Part shown: piece after piece, positions 36,206-43,853 of the stretch | Layout of the letters: the number at the start of each line of letters is the position of its first letter | Numbering within the stretch: position 1 is the first letter of the stretch | Assembly (NCBI RefSeq): GCF_003148685.1 | Contig: NZ_QGGR01000008.1 | Coordinates: 186,001 to 250,000, forward strand | DNA length: 64,000 nucleotides | Reading direction: 5' to 3' | From: Actinoplanes xinjiangensis | GTDB lineage: Bacteria > Actinomycetota > Actinomycetes > Mycobacteriales > Micromonosporaceae | Notes under the pieces: generated by a model | What the model saw: the letters and a program-made list of their open reading frames with translations, nothing else | Database searches by the model: none | What the model was told of the DNA's origin: nothing | Translations under genes and position numbers: made by a program

Positions 36206-37366
36206 GTGACCGTCACGACTCCGCGGGCCGGGCTCGCCACCGTCCTCACGCAGTGGGGCCGGATCGGCTGCATCGGCTTCGGCGGGCCGCCCGCGCACAT
36301 CGCCCTGCTGCGCAAGCTGTGCGTCGACGACCGCCGGTGGCTGGACGCGCGCGAGTTCGAGGACGCGGTGGCCGCCTGCAACCTGCTGCCCGGCCCGTCG
36401 TCGACGCAGCTCGCGATCTACTGCGCGTGGCGGGTCCGCGGGCGGGCCGGGTCGCTGGCCGGTGGGGCGGCGTTCATCCTGCCCGGCCTGGTGGCGATTC
36501 TGGCGCTGGCGGCGCTGTTCCTCGGTGACCCACCGACGTGGGTGCGGGCGGCCGGGGCGGGCGCGGGCGCGGCCGTCGCGGCGATCGCCGTGCAGGCCGG
36601 CTGGAGCCTCATGCCCCCCGGCTGGCGGCGGGCACCACAGCAGAGCAGCCGGCTGCGCTGGTCGGTGTATCTGCTGATCGGCGCGGTCGCGGCCGGGACG
36701 ATCGGGCCGTGGCTGGTGCTGCTGCTGGTGGCGTGCGGCGTGGCCGAGACGATCGCCCAGCGGGTGCCCGCCGGGCCACGGCGCCCGGTCGCCGCGTGGC
36801 CGATGCTGGCCGCGGCCGGGGCGGGCGGCGGCGTGCTGGCCGCCCTGTCCTGGACGGCGCTGAAGGTGGGTGCCCTCTCCTACGGCGGCGGGTTCGTGAT
36901 CATCCCGCTGATGCAGGCCGACGCGGTCGAGCACCACCGGTGGATGACGGCCGCCGAGTTCCTCAACGCGGTCGCGCTCGGCCAGATCACCCCCGGCCCG
37001 GTGGTGCACACCGTCGCCGTAGTCGGTTATGCGGCCGCCGGCCTCGGTGGTGGCCTGCTGGCCGCGGCGGTCGCGTTCAGCCCGTCGTTCGCGTTCGTCC
37101 TGTTCGGCGCGGACCGTTTCGACCGGCTGCGCGGCAACCGGTATGTGCGGGCGTTCCTGGACGGCGCCGGCCCGGCCGCGATCGGCGCGATCCTCGGCTC
37201 GGCGGTTCCGCTGGCCCGCGCGCTGACCGAGCCGTGGCAGTTCGCGGTGCTGGCCGGAGCCGGGGTCCTGACCCTGGCACTGCGCCGCGGCCCCGTGCCG
37301 ACCCTGCTCACGGCGGCGGCGGCCGGCGTGGTGATCGTGCTGGCCGGCGGCGCGCTGCCGCACTGA
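36206..37366 (+). CDS. chrA: Chromate transporter (CHR family, two-domain)
   Basis: A 386-residue membrane protein with the CHR signature in both halves. The first half has WGRIGCIGFGGPPAHIALLRK and FEDAVAACNLLPGPSSTQLAIYCAW. The second half has VGALSYGGGFVIIPLMQAD, EFLNAVALGQITPGPVVHTVAVVGY and FSPSFAFVLFG. About ten transmembrane helices. It follows directly (0 bp) after the VOC gene, under the same ArsR-type operator. Known members export chromate or related oxyanions by proton exchange. Together with ArsR-ArsC this suggests an oxyanion resistance cassette. Confidence 0.93.
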   Translation: MTVTTPRAGLATVLTQWGRIGCIGFGGPPAHIALLRKLCVDDRRWLDAREFEDAVAACNLLPGPSSTQLAIYCAWRVRGRAGSLAGGAAFILPGLVAILALAALFLGDPPTWVRAAGAGAGAAVAAIAVQAGWSLMPPGWRRAPQQSSRLRWSVYLLIGAVAAGTIGPWLVLLLVACGVAETIAQRVPAGPRRPVAAWPMLAAAGAGGGVLAALSWTALKVGALSYGGGFVIIPLMQADAVEHHRWMTAAEFLNAVALGQITPGPVVHTVAVVGYAAAGLGGGLLAAAVAFSPSFAFVLFGADRFDRLRGNRYVRAFLDGAGPAAIGAILGSAVPLARALTEPWQFAVLAGAGVLTLALRRGPVPTLLTAAAAGVVIVLAGGALPH

Positions 37367-37545
37367 GCCGCTCGGCCCGCCCCGCCCGCCCTGCACCGCC
37401 CGCTCCCGCTGCCCTGCACCGCCAGCTCCGCCAGCTCCGCCCGCCCCGCACGCCGGCACCGCCGCCCGGCCCCGCACGCACCGCCCGCCCCGGCCCCGCA
37501 GGCACCGCCCGCCCGGCACCGCCCGCTCCGCCCGCCCTGCTGGGA
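37367..37545. repeat. CCGCCC low-complexity tract after chrA
   Basis: About 180 bp of imperfect CCGCCC/CCGCACC repeats, almost devoid of A/T on one strand. It is open in several frames only because of its composition; I see no real gene. The remaining 37546-37714 part holds two hairpins: GGTGACT/AGTCACC (37546-37565) and CGGGGGTA/TACCCCCG (37673-37700), the latter 15 bp before the PRC gene. Confidence 0.7.
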
Positions 37546-37714
37546 GGTGACTGGGGGTAGTCACCGGAGAGCCGGCCGGCGGTCCGGTTGGCGCACGGTC
37601 GAGGGAGTGAATTCACGGGTGCGGGTGAAGCTTCGTTCATTCACCGGAACGCACCGCATGGCCGGAAATGACCGGGGGTAGCCATCTTCTCGTACCCCCG
37701 AGAGGAGGCCTTTG

Positions 37715-38092
37715 GTGATCACCATCGAGCAGGTTCGGATGCTGACCGGTAGCGACGTCTACGACCGGAACGGCGACAGGATCGGCGGTGTGGGCCGGGT
37801 GTGGCCGGACGACGCCGGCCGACCGGCCTGGGCCGGGGTGCGGACCGGCCTGTTCGGTCTCGGCGAGTCGCTGATACCGCTGGAGGGCGCCCGTCTCGAC
37901 GGCGACCGGCTGGTGGTGCCGTTCGACCGGGCACTGGTCAAGGAGGCACCCGACGTGGACGCGCCGGCCGACCGGCCGCTGCCGCACGACGCGGCGAGAC
38001 TGCTGTCCGAGCACTACGGACTGTTCTGGATCGGGACCGAACGTGATCGGGTCAGCCGGCCCCGGCTGCGGGGTCGCCGGTCCATCGGCTGA
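37715..38092 (+). CDS. PRC-barrel domain protein
   Basis: A 125-residue protein with an N-terminal PRC barrel (MLTGSDVYDRNGDRIGGVGRVWPDDAGRPAWAGVRTGLFGLGESLIPLEGARLDGDRLVVPFDRALVKEAP, quoted here as residues 8-77 in fragments of the family pattern). The tail HDAARLLSEHYGLFW is typical of stress-linked actinobacterial members. AGGAGG lies 6 nt before the GTG at 37715; a TTG one codon earlier is an alternative. A hairpin (37673-37700) precedes the ribosome site. Binding partner unknown. Confidence 0.88.
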   Translation: MITIEQVRMLTGSDVYDRNGDRIGGVGRVWPDDAGRPAWAGVRTGLFGLGESLIPLEGARLDGDRLVVPFDRALVKEAPDVDAPADRPLPHDAARLLSEHYGLFWIGTERDRVSRPRLRGRRSIG

Positions 38093-38119
38093 CCCCGGAG
38101 ACGAGGCGCCCGGCCGCTG

Positions 38120-38449
38120 TCAGACGAGCGGGGCCACGTAGGCGCGGACGAAGAAGTCCCGGACGGTCGCCGCGTGCAGGTGGCCGCCGAACGTCGCGGT
38201 CTCCGCGTAGAGGGTGACGTGCAGGTGGACACGCCCGTTAACGATCTCGCCGGTGCCGGACAACTCCATCGGCAGGTCGTAGTGACGCAGCCGGTCGACC
38301 AGGGCGTCGTCCTGGTGCATGACCGACACGGTCGCCGTCTGAACGGCGCCGATCACCGTGATCGCGCCCGCGGTGATCCGGAGGTCGTCGACCCCGGCCT
38401 GGATCGTGGCCAGGACCTCCGCATCCCTACCGACGGTGATCAGGTGCAT
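38120..38449 (-). CDS. PPC/DUF296 domain protein
   Basis: A 109-residue single-domain protein resembling PPC (AHL/DUF296) proteins: MHLITVGRDAEVLATIQAGVDDL, ITAGAITVIGAVQTATV, YDLPMELSGTGEIVNGRVHLHVTL and GGHLHAATVRDFFVRAYV. The domain forms trimers. Bacterial forms lack the plant AT-hook and their function is unclear. It converges with the PRC gene with a 27-bp gap. Confidence 0.78.
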   Translation of the reverse strand: MHLITVGRDAEVLATIQAGVDDLRITAGAITVIGAVQTATVSVMHQDDALVDRLRHYDLPMELSGTGEIVNGRVHLHVTLYAETATFGGHLHAATVRDFFVRAYVAPLV

Positions 38450-38487
38450 GGCCTCAGCGTAGACGATCCCCTTCCGTCAGTTGACGC

Positions 38488-38513
38488 TAACGTTAGTGAG
38501 AGCTAACGTTAGC
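38488..38513. promoter_or_regulatory. Two CTAACGTTAG palindromes, 16 bp apart
   Basis: The perfect 10-bp palindrome CTAACGTTAG occurs at 38488-38497 and 38504-38513, separated by TGAGAG, so the whole block is also nearly symmetrical. It lies between the divergent PPC and VOC genes, 47 bp before the VOC start. It is a good candidate operator for the ArsR-type regulator at 38916. Confidence 0.7.
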
Positions 38514-38560
38514 GGTGCCCGACCGGATGGCCGGGATCATCGAGCGAGAGGGGTACGGTC

Positions 38561-38911
38561 ATGGGCCGTCCAGTGGCGTTCTTCGAGATCATCAGCACCG
38601 ACGCGGACCGGGCGCGCGGCTTCTACACCGGCCTGTTCGGCTGGACGGCATCCGACCAGGAGGGCGGCTACGCGCTGGTCGACACCGGCGCCGGCGAGGG
38701 TGCGATCGGTGGCGGCATCGGGGCCGCGGAGACTCCGGAGGAGGCCGGTGTGAAGATCTACGTGCAGGTCGACGACCTGGAGAAGACGCTGGAGCAGGCG
38801 GTCGCGCTCGGCGGGACGACCCTGGTGGAGCCGGCCGCACTGCCGGGCGACTACGGTCGGTTCGCGGTGTTCGCCGATCCGGACGGCAACCCGGTGGGTT
38901 TGTGGGGATGA
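38561..38911 (+). CDS. VOC-family protein
   Basis: A 116-residue VOC/glyoxalase-like protein (VAFFEIISTDADRARGFYTGLFGW ... GGYALVDTGAGEGAIGGGIGAAE ... VKIYVQVDDLEKTLEQAVALGGTTLVEP ... FAVFADPDGNPVGLW). These are the usual features of CFP32-like two-strand VOC proteins. GAGAGG is upstream of the ATG. It is the first gene of an operon with an ArsR regulator, an SRPBCC protein and a monooxygenase-like protein. Substrate unknown. Confidence 0.9.
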   Translation: MGRPVAFFEIISTDADRARGFYTGLFGWTASDQEGGYALVDTGAGEGAIGGGIGAAETPEEAGVKIYVQVDDLEKTLEQAVALGGTTLVEPAALPGDYGRFAVFADPDGNPVGLWG

Positions 38912-38915
38912 GCTG

Positions 38916-39278
38916 ATGTTCGAGGACGAGTCCGAGACCGACGACGCCTTCCGGGCGCTCGCGGAGCCGCGACGACGGGCGATTCTGCGCCTGGTCGCCA
39001 CCGATGAGCTGGCGGCCGGGGAGATCGCCGCGGCGTTCGACGTGACTCGTACCGCGATCAGCCAGCATCTGACCGTCCTCCGGGAGGCCGGGCTGGTCAG
39101 CGAGCGGCGGGCCGGGACCCGGCGGTTCTACCGGGCCCGCCCGGAGGGCCTGGCCGGTCTGCGGGAATTCCTCGATGCGATGTGGAGTGACGCGCTCGAC
39201 GTGGGGCGACGCCTGGTCGAGGCGGAGGCGGCCGGACGGCCGGACGAGACCGCGGGCCGGCGGACGGACGTGGCCTGA
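38916..39278 (+). CDS. ArsR-family transcriptional regulator
   Basis: A 120-residue winged-helix repressor (FRALAEPRRRAILRLVATDELAAGEIAAAFDVTRTAISQHLTVLREAGLVSERRAGTRRFYRARPEGLAGLREFLDAMW in family order). There are no metal-binding cysteines, so it is of the metal-independent type that typically accompanies SRPBCC/AHSA1 genes. It starts 4 bp after the VOC stop and 2 bp before the SRPBCC start. It is likely an autoregulator through the CTAACGTTAG palindromes. Confidence 0.9.
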   Translation: MFEDESETDDAFRALAEPRRRAILRLVATDELAAGEIAAAFDVTRTAISQHLTVLREAGLVSERRAGTRRFYRARPEGLAGLREFLDAMWSDALDVGRRLVEAEAAGRPDETAGRRTDVA

Positions 39279-39280
39279 CC

Positions 39281-39763
39281 GTGAGCGACAAAGTCCGCCC
39301 GTTGCGGCGTCCACCGATCCGGCAGTCGACGCTGGTCCGCAGCGACCGGGAGCACACGTTCGAGGTGTTCGTCCGCGACATCGGCGTCTGGTGGCCGACG
39401 CGCTCGCACTCGCTCGGCCTGGAGCGGGTGGCGACGGTGACCATCGAGCGGCAGCTGGGCGGCCAGGTGTACGAGACGTGGGCCGACGGTTCCCGCGCCG
39501 ACTGGGGCCAGGTGATCGTCTGGGACCCGCCGGAGCGTTTCGGCATGACCTGGACGTCCCTGCCGGCGGTCACCGAGGTGGAACTGACGTTCACCGCGCT
39601 GGCACCGGCGCTGACCCGGGTCGCTCTCGAACACCGCGGCTGGGACCGGCTCACCGAGGCGCAGGTGGCCGCGGCCACCTCGCTGGGCGGCGGCTACGAG
39701 GCCGGCTGGCGGCACATCCTGGCGCTCTTCACGGCGTCCGCGGAAGGCGGCGCCGACAGGTAG
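39281..39763 (+). CDS. SRPBCC/AHSA1-domain protein
   Basis: A 160-residue START-like protein of the AHSA1 type (TLVRSDREHTFEVFVRDIGVWWP, TVTIERQLGGQVYETWADGSRADWGQVIVWDPPERFGMTW, ALEHRGWDRLTEAQ, GWRHILALF). ArsR-AHSA1 gene pairs are a standard arrangement. GTG start 2 bp after the regulator. The hydrophobic cavity of the fold may bind the ligand sensed by the operon; that is inference. Confidence 0.88.
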   Translation: MSDKVRPLRRPPIRQSTLVRSDREHTFEVFVRDIGVWWPTRSHSLGLERVATVTIERQLGGQVYETWADGSRADWGQVIVWDPPERFGMTWTSLPAVTEVELTFTALAPALTRVALEHRGWDRLTEAQVAAATSLGGGYEAGWRHILALFTASAEGGADR

Positions 39764-39789
39764 ACCTCTTCGGGGAAAGGAACTCGAGC

Positions 39790-40077
39790 ATGCGTGTACT
39801 CGCGCAGGTGGTGCACCATCCGAAGCCGGAGCACCGGGACGACATCATCGCCGCGATGGGCCGGCTCCGGGCGGCGTCCGAGGGTGTCGGCGGGCTGGAG
39901 GAGATCGGCGGTTTCGAGGACACCGAGAGCGGCCGGATCATCGCCGTCTCGGTCTGGTCGTCGATGGAGGCGATGCGGTCCGGCATGGCGGTACTCGGCG
40001 CGGTGATCGCCGATGTCCGGTTCGGCGAGTGGGAGCGTCAGGAACACTCCCTGGCGGTGTTCCCCCAGGTGGCCTGA
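39790..40077 (+). CDS. Small dimeric alpha/beta-barrel-like (ABM-type) protein
   Basis: A 95-residue protein with the length and pattern of antibiotic-biosynthesis-monooxygenase-like ferredoxin folds: VLAQVVHHPKPEHRDDIIAAMGRLRAASEGVGGLEEIGGFEDTESGRIIAVSVWSSMEAM in family order. GGGGAAAGG lies near the ATG. It probably belongs to the operon beginning at 38561 (27-bp gap). It converges with the membrane protein gene 5 bp away. No catalytic residue can be assigned. Confidence 0.7.
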   Translation: MRVLAQVVHHPKPEHRDDIIAAMGRLRAASEGVGGLEEIGGFEDTESGRIIAVSVWSSMEAMRSGMAVLGAVIADVRFGEWERQEHSLAVFPQVA

Positions 40078-40081
40078 GGCG

Positions 40082-40777
40082 TCACCAGCCGCCGCCGAGG
40101 AAGGCCAGCAGCGCCGGTGCCGGGTCCGCCGCGGTGCCGGTGTTGGCCACCGCGATCACCGACACGAGCAGCGCCGCGACCGCCGAGGTGACCGCCCACC
40201 ACCGGCGGCCGGGCATGACCGGCCGCTTCCAGAACGACCAGCTCACCACGGCGAGAGCCACGGCGACCACGGCGGCGATCACCACCATCACCACGTGGTA
40301 ATACGCGAAGTCGGCGACCATCACCTCGACCGCGGGTGCCGGGGACGCACCGGAGGCCAGCGAACCGGCCAGGTTCTCCCGGGCCGGTTCCAGCGCCGAC
40401 GGTGCTCCCCCGCCGGCCGCCATCGGCAGCAGGGACGCGAACGGTGCCAGCGCGCCCTGCACGTTCGCCATCACCAGGGCCACCGCGAACAACGCCGGGA
40501 CCGCCGCCAGCGAGGCGAGGGCGGGCCGCCGGCCAAACCGTACCGCGAGAGCCACCAGCACGATCAGCAGCAGGCCGGCGGTGACCGCCTTGATCAGGTG
40601 GTATCCCGTCCAGTACCCGACGAGACCGGCCAGTGCCGGCGGGAACTCCCGGGCCCCGGACAGCCAGTACTCGGCGACCGCGTCCCGGACCGCCCCGGTC
40701 AGGGCTGCTTCGCTGCGGCGCGGCGCGAGCAGCGGAGGCACCGCGACGAAGGCTCCGGCCAGGACCACGGCCAGCAC
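40082..40777 (-). CDS. Membrane protein of unknown function
   Basis: A 231-residue integral membrane protein with about five helices: an N-terminal one (LAVVLAGAFVAVPPLLA), then AGLVGYWTGYHLIKAVTAGLLLIVLVALAV, AAVPALFAVALVMANVQGALA, YYHVVMVVIAAVVAVALAVVSW, and AVTSAVAALLVSVIAVANTG. No family recognised. The GTG at 40777 is the first start codon in this frame, but the frame is open further upstream, so the N-terminus is uncertain. The 40778-41057 gap to the next gene holds nothing clear. Confidence 0.65.
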   Translation of the reverse strand: MLAVVLAGAFVAVPPLLAPRRSEAALTGAVRDAVAEYWLSGAREFPPALAGLVGYWTGYHLIKAVTAGLLLIVLVALAVRFGRRPALASLAAVPALFAVALVMANVQGALAPFASLLPMAAGGGAPSALEPARENLAGSLASGASPAPAVEVMVADFAYYHVVMVVIAAVVAVALAVVSWSFWKRPVMPGRRWWAVTSAVAALLVSVIAVANTGTAADPAPALLAFLGGGW

Positions 40778-41057
40778 CGGCAGCGGCCACGACGGACGAT
40801 TACGCAGATGCTCGGATCCCCACTGGAGGGACGGTACACCGCACGCGGTAGCCCGCCCCCGGACGGACGGCGGGCGCGGTCACCGGGAGCCGATCCGGGC
40901 CGTCTCCGCTGTCGTGCGTCCTGCCGGGCGGGGCCCGCCGACATCGACCGGGCCCGCTTCCCGCGCCTCGTCGAAGCCGGGGCGGCGAAGCGGAACGTTA
41001 CCGGGAAGCCGTGCGAGACCCCGGCCGGCGGGCACGTCATGATAGGGGGGTGACGAC

Positions 41058-41750
41058 GTGGAGCGGCGCGCTGTGGACCTGAACGAGGCGCGGGAACTCG
41101 CGGACAACCTGATGACCCGGCACGGTCTCGCCGACTGGACGCTGGCCTTCGACGACGCGAAGACGCGGGCCGGGATATGCCGCCTGGCGGCCAAGGAGAT
41201 CGGACTGTCCCGGCCGTTGATCCGGCTGTATTCAGCCGAGCAGGTGACCGAGACGGTGTTGCACGAGATCGCGCACGCCCTGGCCGGCCCGGGGCACGGG
41301 CACGACCGGGTGTGGCGGACGATCGCCGTGCGGATCGGCTGCTCGGGCACCCGGTGTGTGCCGGAGGACGTGCCACGGGTGGAGGGCGTCTGGGAGGGCG
41401 TCTGCCCGGCCGGTCACCGGACCACGGTGCATCGCCGGCCGGTCCGGGTGCGGTCGTGTTCCCGCTGCTCACCGTTGTTCGACCGGTCGGCGCTGTTCTC
41501 CTGGACCCGTAACGGGGCGGCGGCACCGATGCATCCGCGGTATGCGCAGGAACTGGCCCGCCTGACCGCCGGGCCGGCCCCGATCCCTCCGGCCGTGGAG
41601 CTGCCGGTCGGTGCCCGGGTCCGGTTGACCGGCCGCGGGAAGTACGGCGGGCTGGACGGCACGATCGTGAAACGGGGCCGGTCCCGTTACCAGGTGCAGA
41701 CGACGGCCGGCCTGCTCAACGTGCCGTTCCCGATGGCCGAGCCCGCCTGA
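41058..41750 (+). CDS. SprT-like zinc metalloprotease
   Basis: A 230-residue protein with a SprT/SPRTN-like catalytic domain: NLMTRHGLADWTLAFDDAKTRAGICR, RLYSAEQVTETVLHEIAHALAGPGHGHDRVWRTIA with the H69-E-x-x-H73 zinc motif, and CPAGHRTTVHRRPVRVRSCSRCSPLFD, a C-x..C-x2-C zinc-ribbon-like segment. The C-terminal 60 residues (GARVRLTGRGKYGGLDGTIVKRGRSRYQVQT) form an SH3/KOW-like barrel. Such proteins degrade DNA-crosslinked proteins in eukaryotes; bacterial function is unclear. GGGGGG lies 7 nt before the GTG. Confidence 0.85.
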   Translation: MERRAVDLNEARELADNLMTRHGLADWTLAFDDAKTRAGICRLAAKEIGLSRPLIRLYSAEQVTETVLHEIAHALAGPGHGHDRVWRTIAVRIGCSGTRCVPEDVPRVEGVWEGVCPAGHRTTVHRRPVRVRSCSRCSPLFDRSALFSWTRNGAAAPMHPRYAQELARLTAGPAPIPPAVELPVGARVRLTGRGKYGGLDGTIVKRGRSRYQVQTTAGLLNVPFPMAEPA

Positions 41751-41790
41751 CCGACCGGCCCGCCCCGACCGGCCCGGTGGCCGGCCGCGG

Positions 41791-42294
41791 TCAGCGCAGC
41801 CAGCTGCGGTCCAGGTCGGCGGCGTAGTGGTCGATCGCCCGCCGGTACTGCCGGATGTCCGGGTCGTCGCCGGTCTCACCGAGCAGCCGCAGCAGGTCGG
41901 CGACCGCCTCACGGACGTCCCCGGTGTTGTAGCGCAGCATGGCCCGGAACACCCGCAGCGGCCGGTCGCCGGGGAACCGGGCCAGCGCCCGCTCGAACAC
42001 CGCGGCGGCCTCGCCGTCGCGGCCGAGGGCCCGCAGCGTGCTGCCCAGCCCCAGCATCGCGTCACGCAGGTCCACCTCGGGCAGGTCACCGGCGATCGCC
42101 GCGCGGTAGTGCGCGACCGCCTCCGCCTCCCGGTCGAGCACGTCGTGGACCCAGGCCGTCTGGTAGGCGACCACCGCGTCGTCCGGGAACTCGGCCCGCA
42201 GCTCCAGCAGCAGCTCGCGGGCCTCGTCCGCCCGTCCGGCCCCGCGCAGCCGCACCGCCCGGTCCAGCCGTCCACCGTAGAGATCGGTCGTCAC
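41791..42294 (-). CDS. Tetratricopeptide-repeat protein
   Basis: A 167-residue helical protein with three to four TPR units (DEARELLLELRAEFPDDAVVAYQTAWVHDVLDREAEAVAHYRAAI, LGLGSTLRALGRDGEAAAVFERALARFPGD, RVFRAMLRYNTGDVREAVADLLRLLGE; shown in family order). No signal peptide. It follows the lipoprotein gene at 42338 on the same strand by 43 bp and may be cotranscribed. Short TPR proteins of this type mediate protein contacts. Partner unknown. Confidence 0.85.
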   Translation of the reverse strand: MTTDLYGGRLDRAVRLRGAGRADEARELLLELRAEFPDDAVVAYQTAWVHDVLDREAEAVAHYRAAIAGDLPEVDLRDAMLGLGSTLRALGRDGEAAAVFERALARFPGDRPLRVFRAMLRYNTGDVREAVADLLRLLGETGDDPDIRQYRRAIDHYAADLDRSWLR

Positions 42295-42337
42295 GGTCCG
42301 ATCCTGCCATCACCATGGTCCGGCCGGCCGGGGACGG

Positions 42338-43222
42338 TCAGCGCAACGGCGCCTCGGCCGGGGTCATGGCGGCCTCGATCGTGTCCAGGATCTGTTCCAC
42401 CTGCGGTCGCAGCAGCCGCCACTCCCGGCCGGTGGCCAGCGCCTCGTTCTCCGCGTCGACGGCCACGGCGAGGTCCCGCAGCAGCACCGCCAGTTCGCGG
42501 GCCCGGGCCTGCCGGGCGCCGTCGATGTTCTGCGCGCCGAGCGCACCCCAGCGCACCGACAGCCCGGTCAGGTCGTCGCGGACCGGCGGCCAGGCCACAC
42601 CACGTCGCTCGGCCTCCCCCGTGCCCAGCACGCTGAGCAGCCGGGACTCGGTGATCGTCCGGGTCTCGGCGGAGAGCGCACCGGCCTCGGCGTCCCAGGT
42701 CGAGGTCCGCCGGGAACGGGCGATCAGAACGGCCGCGGCGAGCCCGGCGAACAGCAGGAAGAGCAGGAACCAGCCGAAGAACCCGCCGGAGCCGTCCTCC
42801 TCGGCGACCGTCACGACGGCCGCCGACGACGGCTCGGACGCCGGAGTCGTGGCCGTCGTGACGGTCGCGGCAGGCACCTTGGTCACCGTGACCTCGACGG
42901 TACGGGTATCGGCCGGCTGCGGTTTCTCCGTGGTCTTCGTCGGTTCCGGCTCCGGTTCCTTGGTCTTCGTCGGTTCCGGCTCCTTGGTCCTGGTCGGCTC
43001 CGGATCCCGGGTCTTCCCGGTCGTCTTCGCCGGCTCGGGTTCGTCGGGTTTCGCGGTGGTCCTGGTCGGCTCGGGTTCCGTGGTGCGGGCCGGCACCGTG
43101 CGATCGGCCGTCGCCTCCACCGACGGGCGCGTCGACGGCAGCGACCCGACGTCACCCTCCCCGGTGCACGCCGCGACCCCCAGCAGGCAGAGCACCACAC
43201 CGACCGGCAGCAGTCGTCTCAT
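42338..43222 (-). CDS. Lipoprotein with Glu-Pro-Thr-Lys repeat stalk and transmembrane helix
   Basis: A 294-residue protein. A lipoprotein-type signal (LLPVGVVLCLLGVAAC, Cys about residue 19) is followed by a repetitive Glu/Pro/Thr/Lys stalk (EPEPTRT, EPTKTKEPEPEPTKT), a transmembrane helix (GFFGWFLLFLLFAGLAAAVLIA) near residue 150-172, and a helical, probably cytoplasmic C-terminal domain with VLLRDLAVAVDAENEALATGREWRLLRPQVEQILD. It therefore may be anchored twice. GGGAG lies 6 nt before the ATG at 43222; an ATG at 43228 is closer than usual. A degenerate island-type promoter lies upstream. Confidence 0.78.
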   Translation of the reverse strand: MRRLLPVGVVLCLLGVAACTGEGDVGSLPSTRPSVEATADRTVPARTTEPEPTRTTAKPDEPEPAKTTGKTRDPEPTRTKEPEPTKTKEPEPEPTKTTEKPQPADTRTVEVTVTKVPAATVTTATTPASEPSSAAVVTVAEEDGSGGFFGWFLLFLLFAGLAAAVLIARSRRTSTWDAEAGALSAETRTITESRLLSVLGTGEAERRGVAWPPVRDDLTGLSVRWGALGAQNIDGARQARARELAVLLRDLAVAVDAENEALATGREWRLLRPQVEQILDTIEAAMTPAEAPLR

Positions 43223-43252
43223 CGCCATCTCCCACTCTCGCTGACTCGCCTC

Positions 43253-43297
43253 AGCGTCCGGCCTTCGGCTCCGGCGGGCATCCCTCGCCCCGGATGA
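43253..43297 (-). promoter_or_regulatory. Degenerate island promoter for the 43222 lipoprotein gene
   Basis: A half-site TCATCC (43292-43297, minus strand) sits exactly 39 bp before a GACGCT hexamer (43253-43258), the same half-site-to-hexamer distance as at the full palindromes. The second half is displaced (GGGATG two bp too far), so this is a weak or evolved variant. Confidence 0.45.
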
Positions 43298-43312
43298 CCC
43301 GTGGGCCCGGAT

Positions 43313-43329
43313 TCACCCACGCGGGATGA
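43313..43329. promoter_or_regulatory. Island palindrome 1 (TCACCCACGCGGGATGA)
   Basis: 17-bp inverted repeat followed, on the plus strand, by a 22-bp spacer and the hexamer GACGCT (43352-43357). It drives the DUF2231-like gene at 43404, whose mRNA would have a leader of about 40 nt with GGGGGAA as ribosome site. Confidence 0.7.
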
Positions 43330-43403
43330 CGCCGCCCGGAGCCTGGCGGCCGACGCTTGGCCGGTCCGGTGACACAGGCGTGTACGGCAGGGGGAACCGC
43401 CGC

Positions 43404-43844
43404 ATGCAGAGCCGACTCCGTCTGGCGGGCCACGGCGTGCAGCCGTTGCTGCTGATGTTCCCGCTGGGCCTCTTCTGGATGGCGTTCGTCTTCGACGTGG
43501 CGACGCTGCTCGGCGCTCCGGCCCTGGTCGGCACCCTGGCGTACTGGAATCTGGTGGCCGGCCTGCTCGGCGGCGTGCTCGCCGCGGTGGCGGTGGGGTT
43601 CGACGCGGTCACCGCCACCGGCCCGGCCGCCGCCCGGATCGGGTTCCTGAGCCTGCTGCTCGACGTCGGCGTGCTGATCCTCTTCGCGGTGCTGACCCTG
43701 ATGCGGGTCCGCGGCGCCGATCGCACCGCGGACCCGGGACTGCTGCTGCTGGAGATCGCCGGCCTGGTGGTGGCCGCGTTCGGTGCCTGGTTCGGGGGCC
43801 GTTTCGCCGACCCCCGCGCCCCGGTCGCCGAACCGGTCCCCTGA
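43404..43844 (+). CDS. DUF2231-like membrane protein
   Basis: A 146-residue integral membrane protein with four helices: GVQPLLLMFPLGLFWMAFVFD, LAYWNLVAGLLGGVLAAVAVG, RIGFLSLLLDVGVLILFAVLTLM and LLLLEIAGLVVAAFGAWFGG. The order and HGxxP-like HGVQPLLLMFPLGLF start fit DUF2231 proteins. GGGGGAA lies 6 nt before the ATG at 43404, better supported than the in-frame ATG at 43326. It belongs to the palindrome-linked island. Function unknown; some members bind haem. Confidence 0.82.
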   Translation: MQSRLRLAGHGVQPLLLMFPLGLFWMAFVFDVATLLGAPALVGTLAYWNLVAGLLGGVLAAVAVGFDAVTATGPAAARIGFLSLLLDVGVLILFAVLTLMRVRGADRTADPGLLLLEIAGLVVAAFGAWFGGRFADPRAPVAEPVP

Positions 43845-43853
43845 CCGGTGGCC

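Noticed and set aside
35747..37564. Long minus-strand frame opposite the VOC and chrA genes
   Set aside because: Arg/Gly-rich shadow without any domain; the plus-strand genes have clear families.
37613..37628. TCACGGGTGCGGGTGA near the PRC gene
   Set aside because: It is 16 bp, not 17, and no matching hexamer follows at 22-23 bp on either strand.
41037..41053. TCATGATAGGGGGGTGA resembles the island palindrome, 4 nt before the SprT-like GTG
   Set aside because: The left half lacks the CC, the spacing to any gene start does not fit the 22-23 bp plus hexamer rule, and it lies outside the island.
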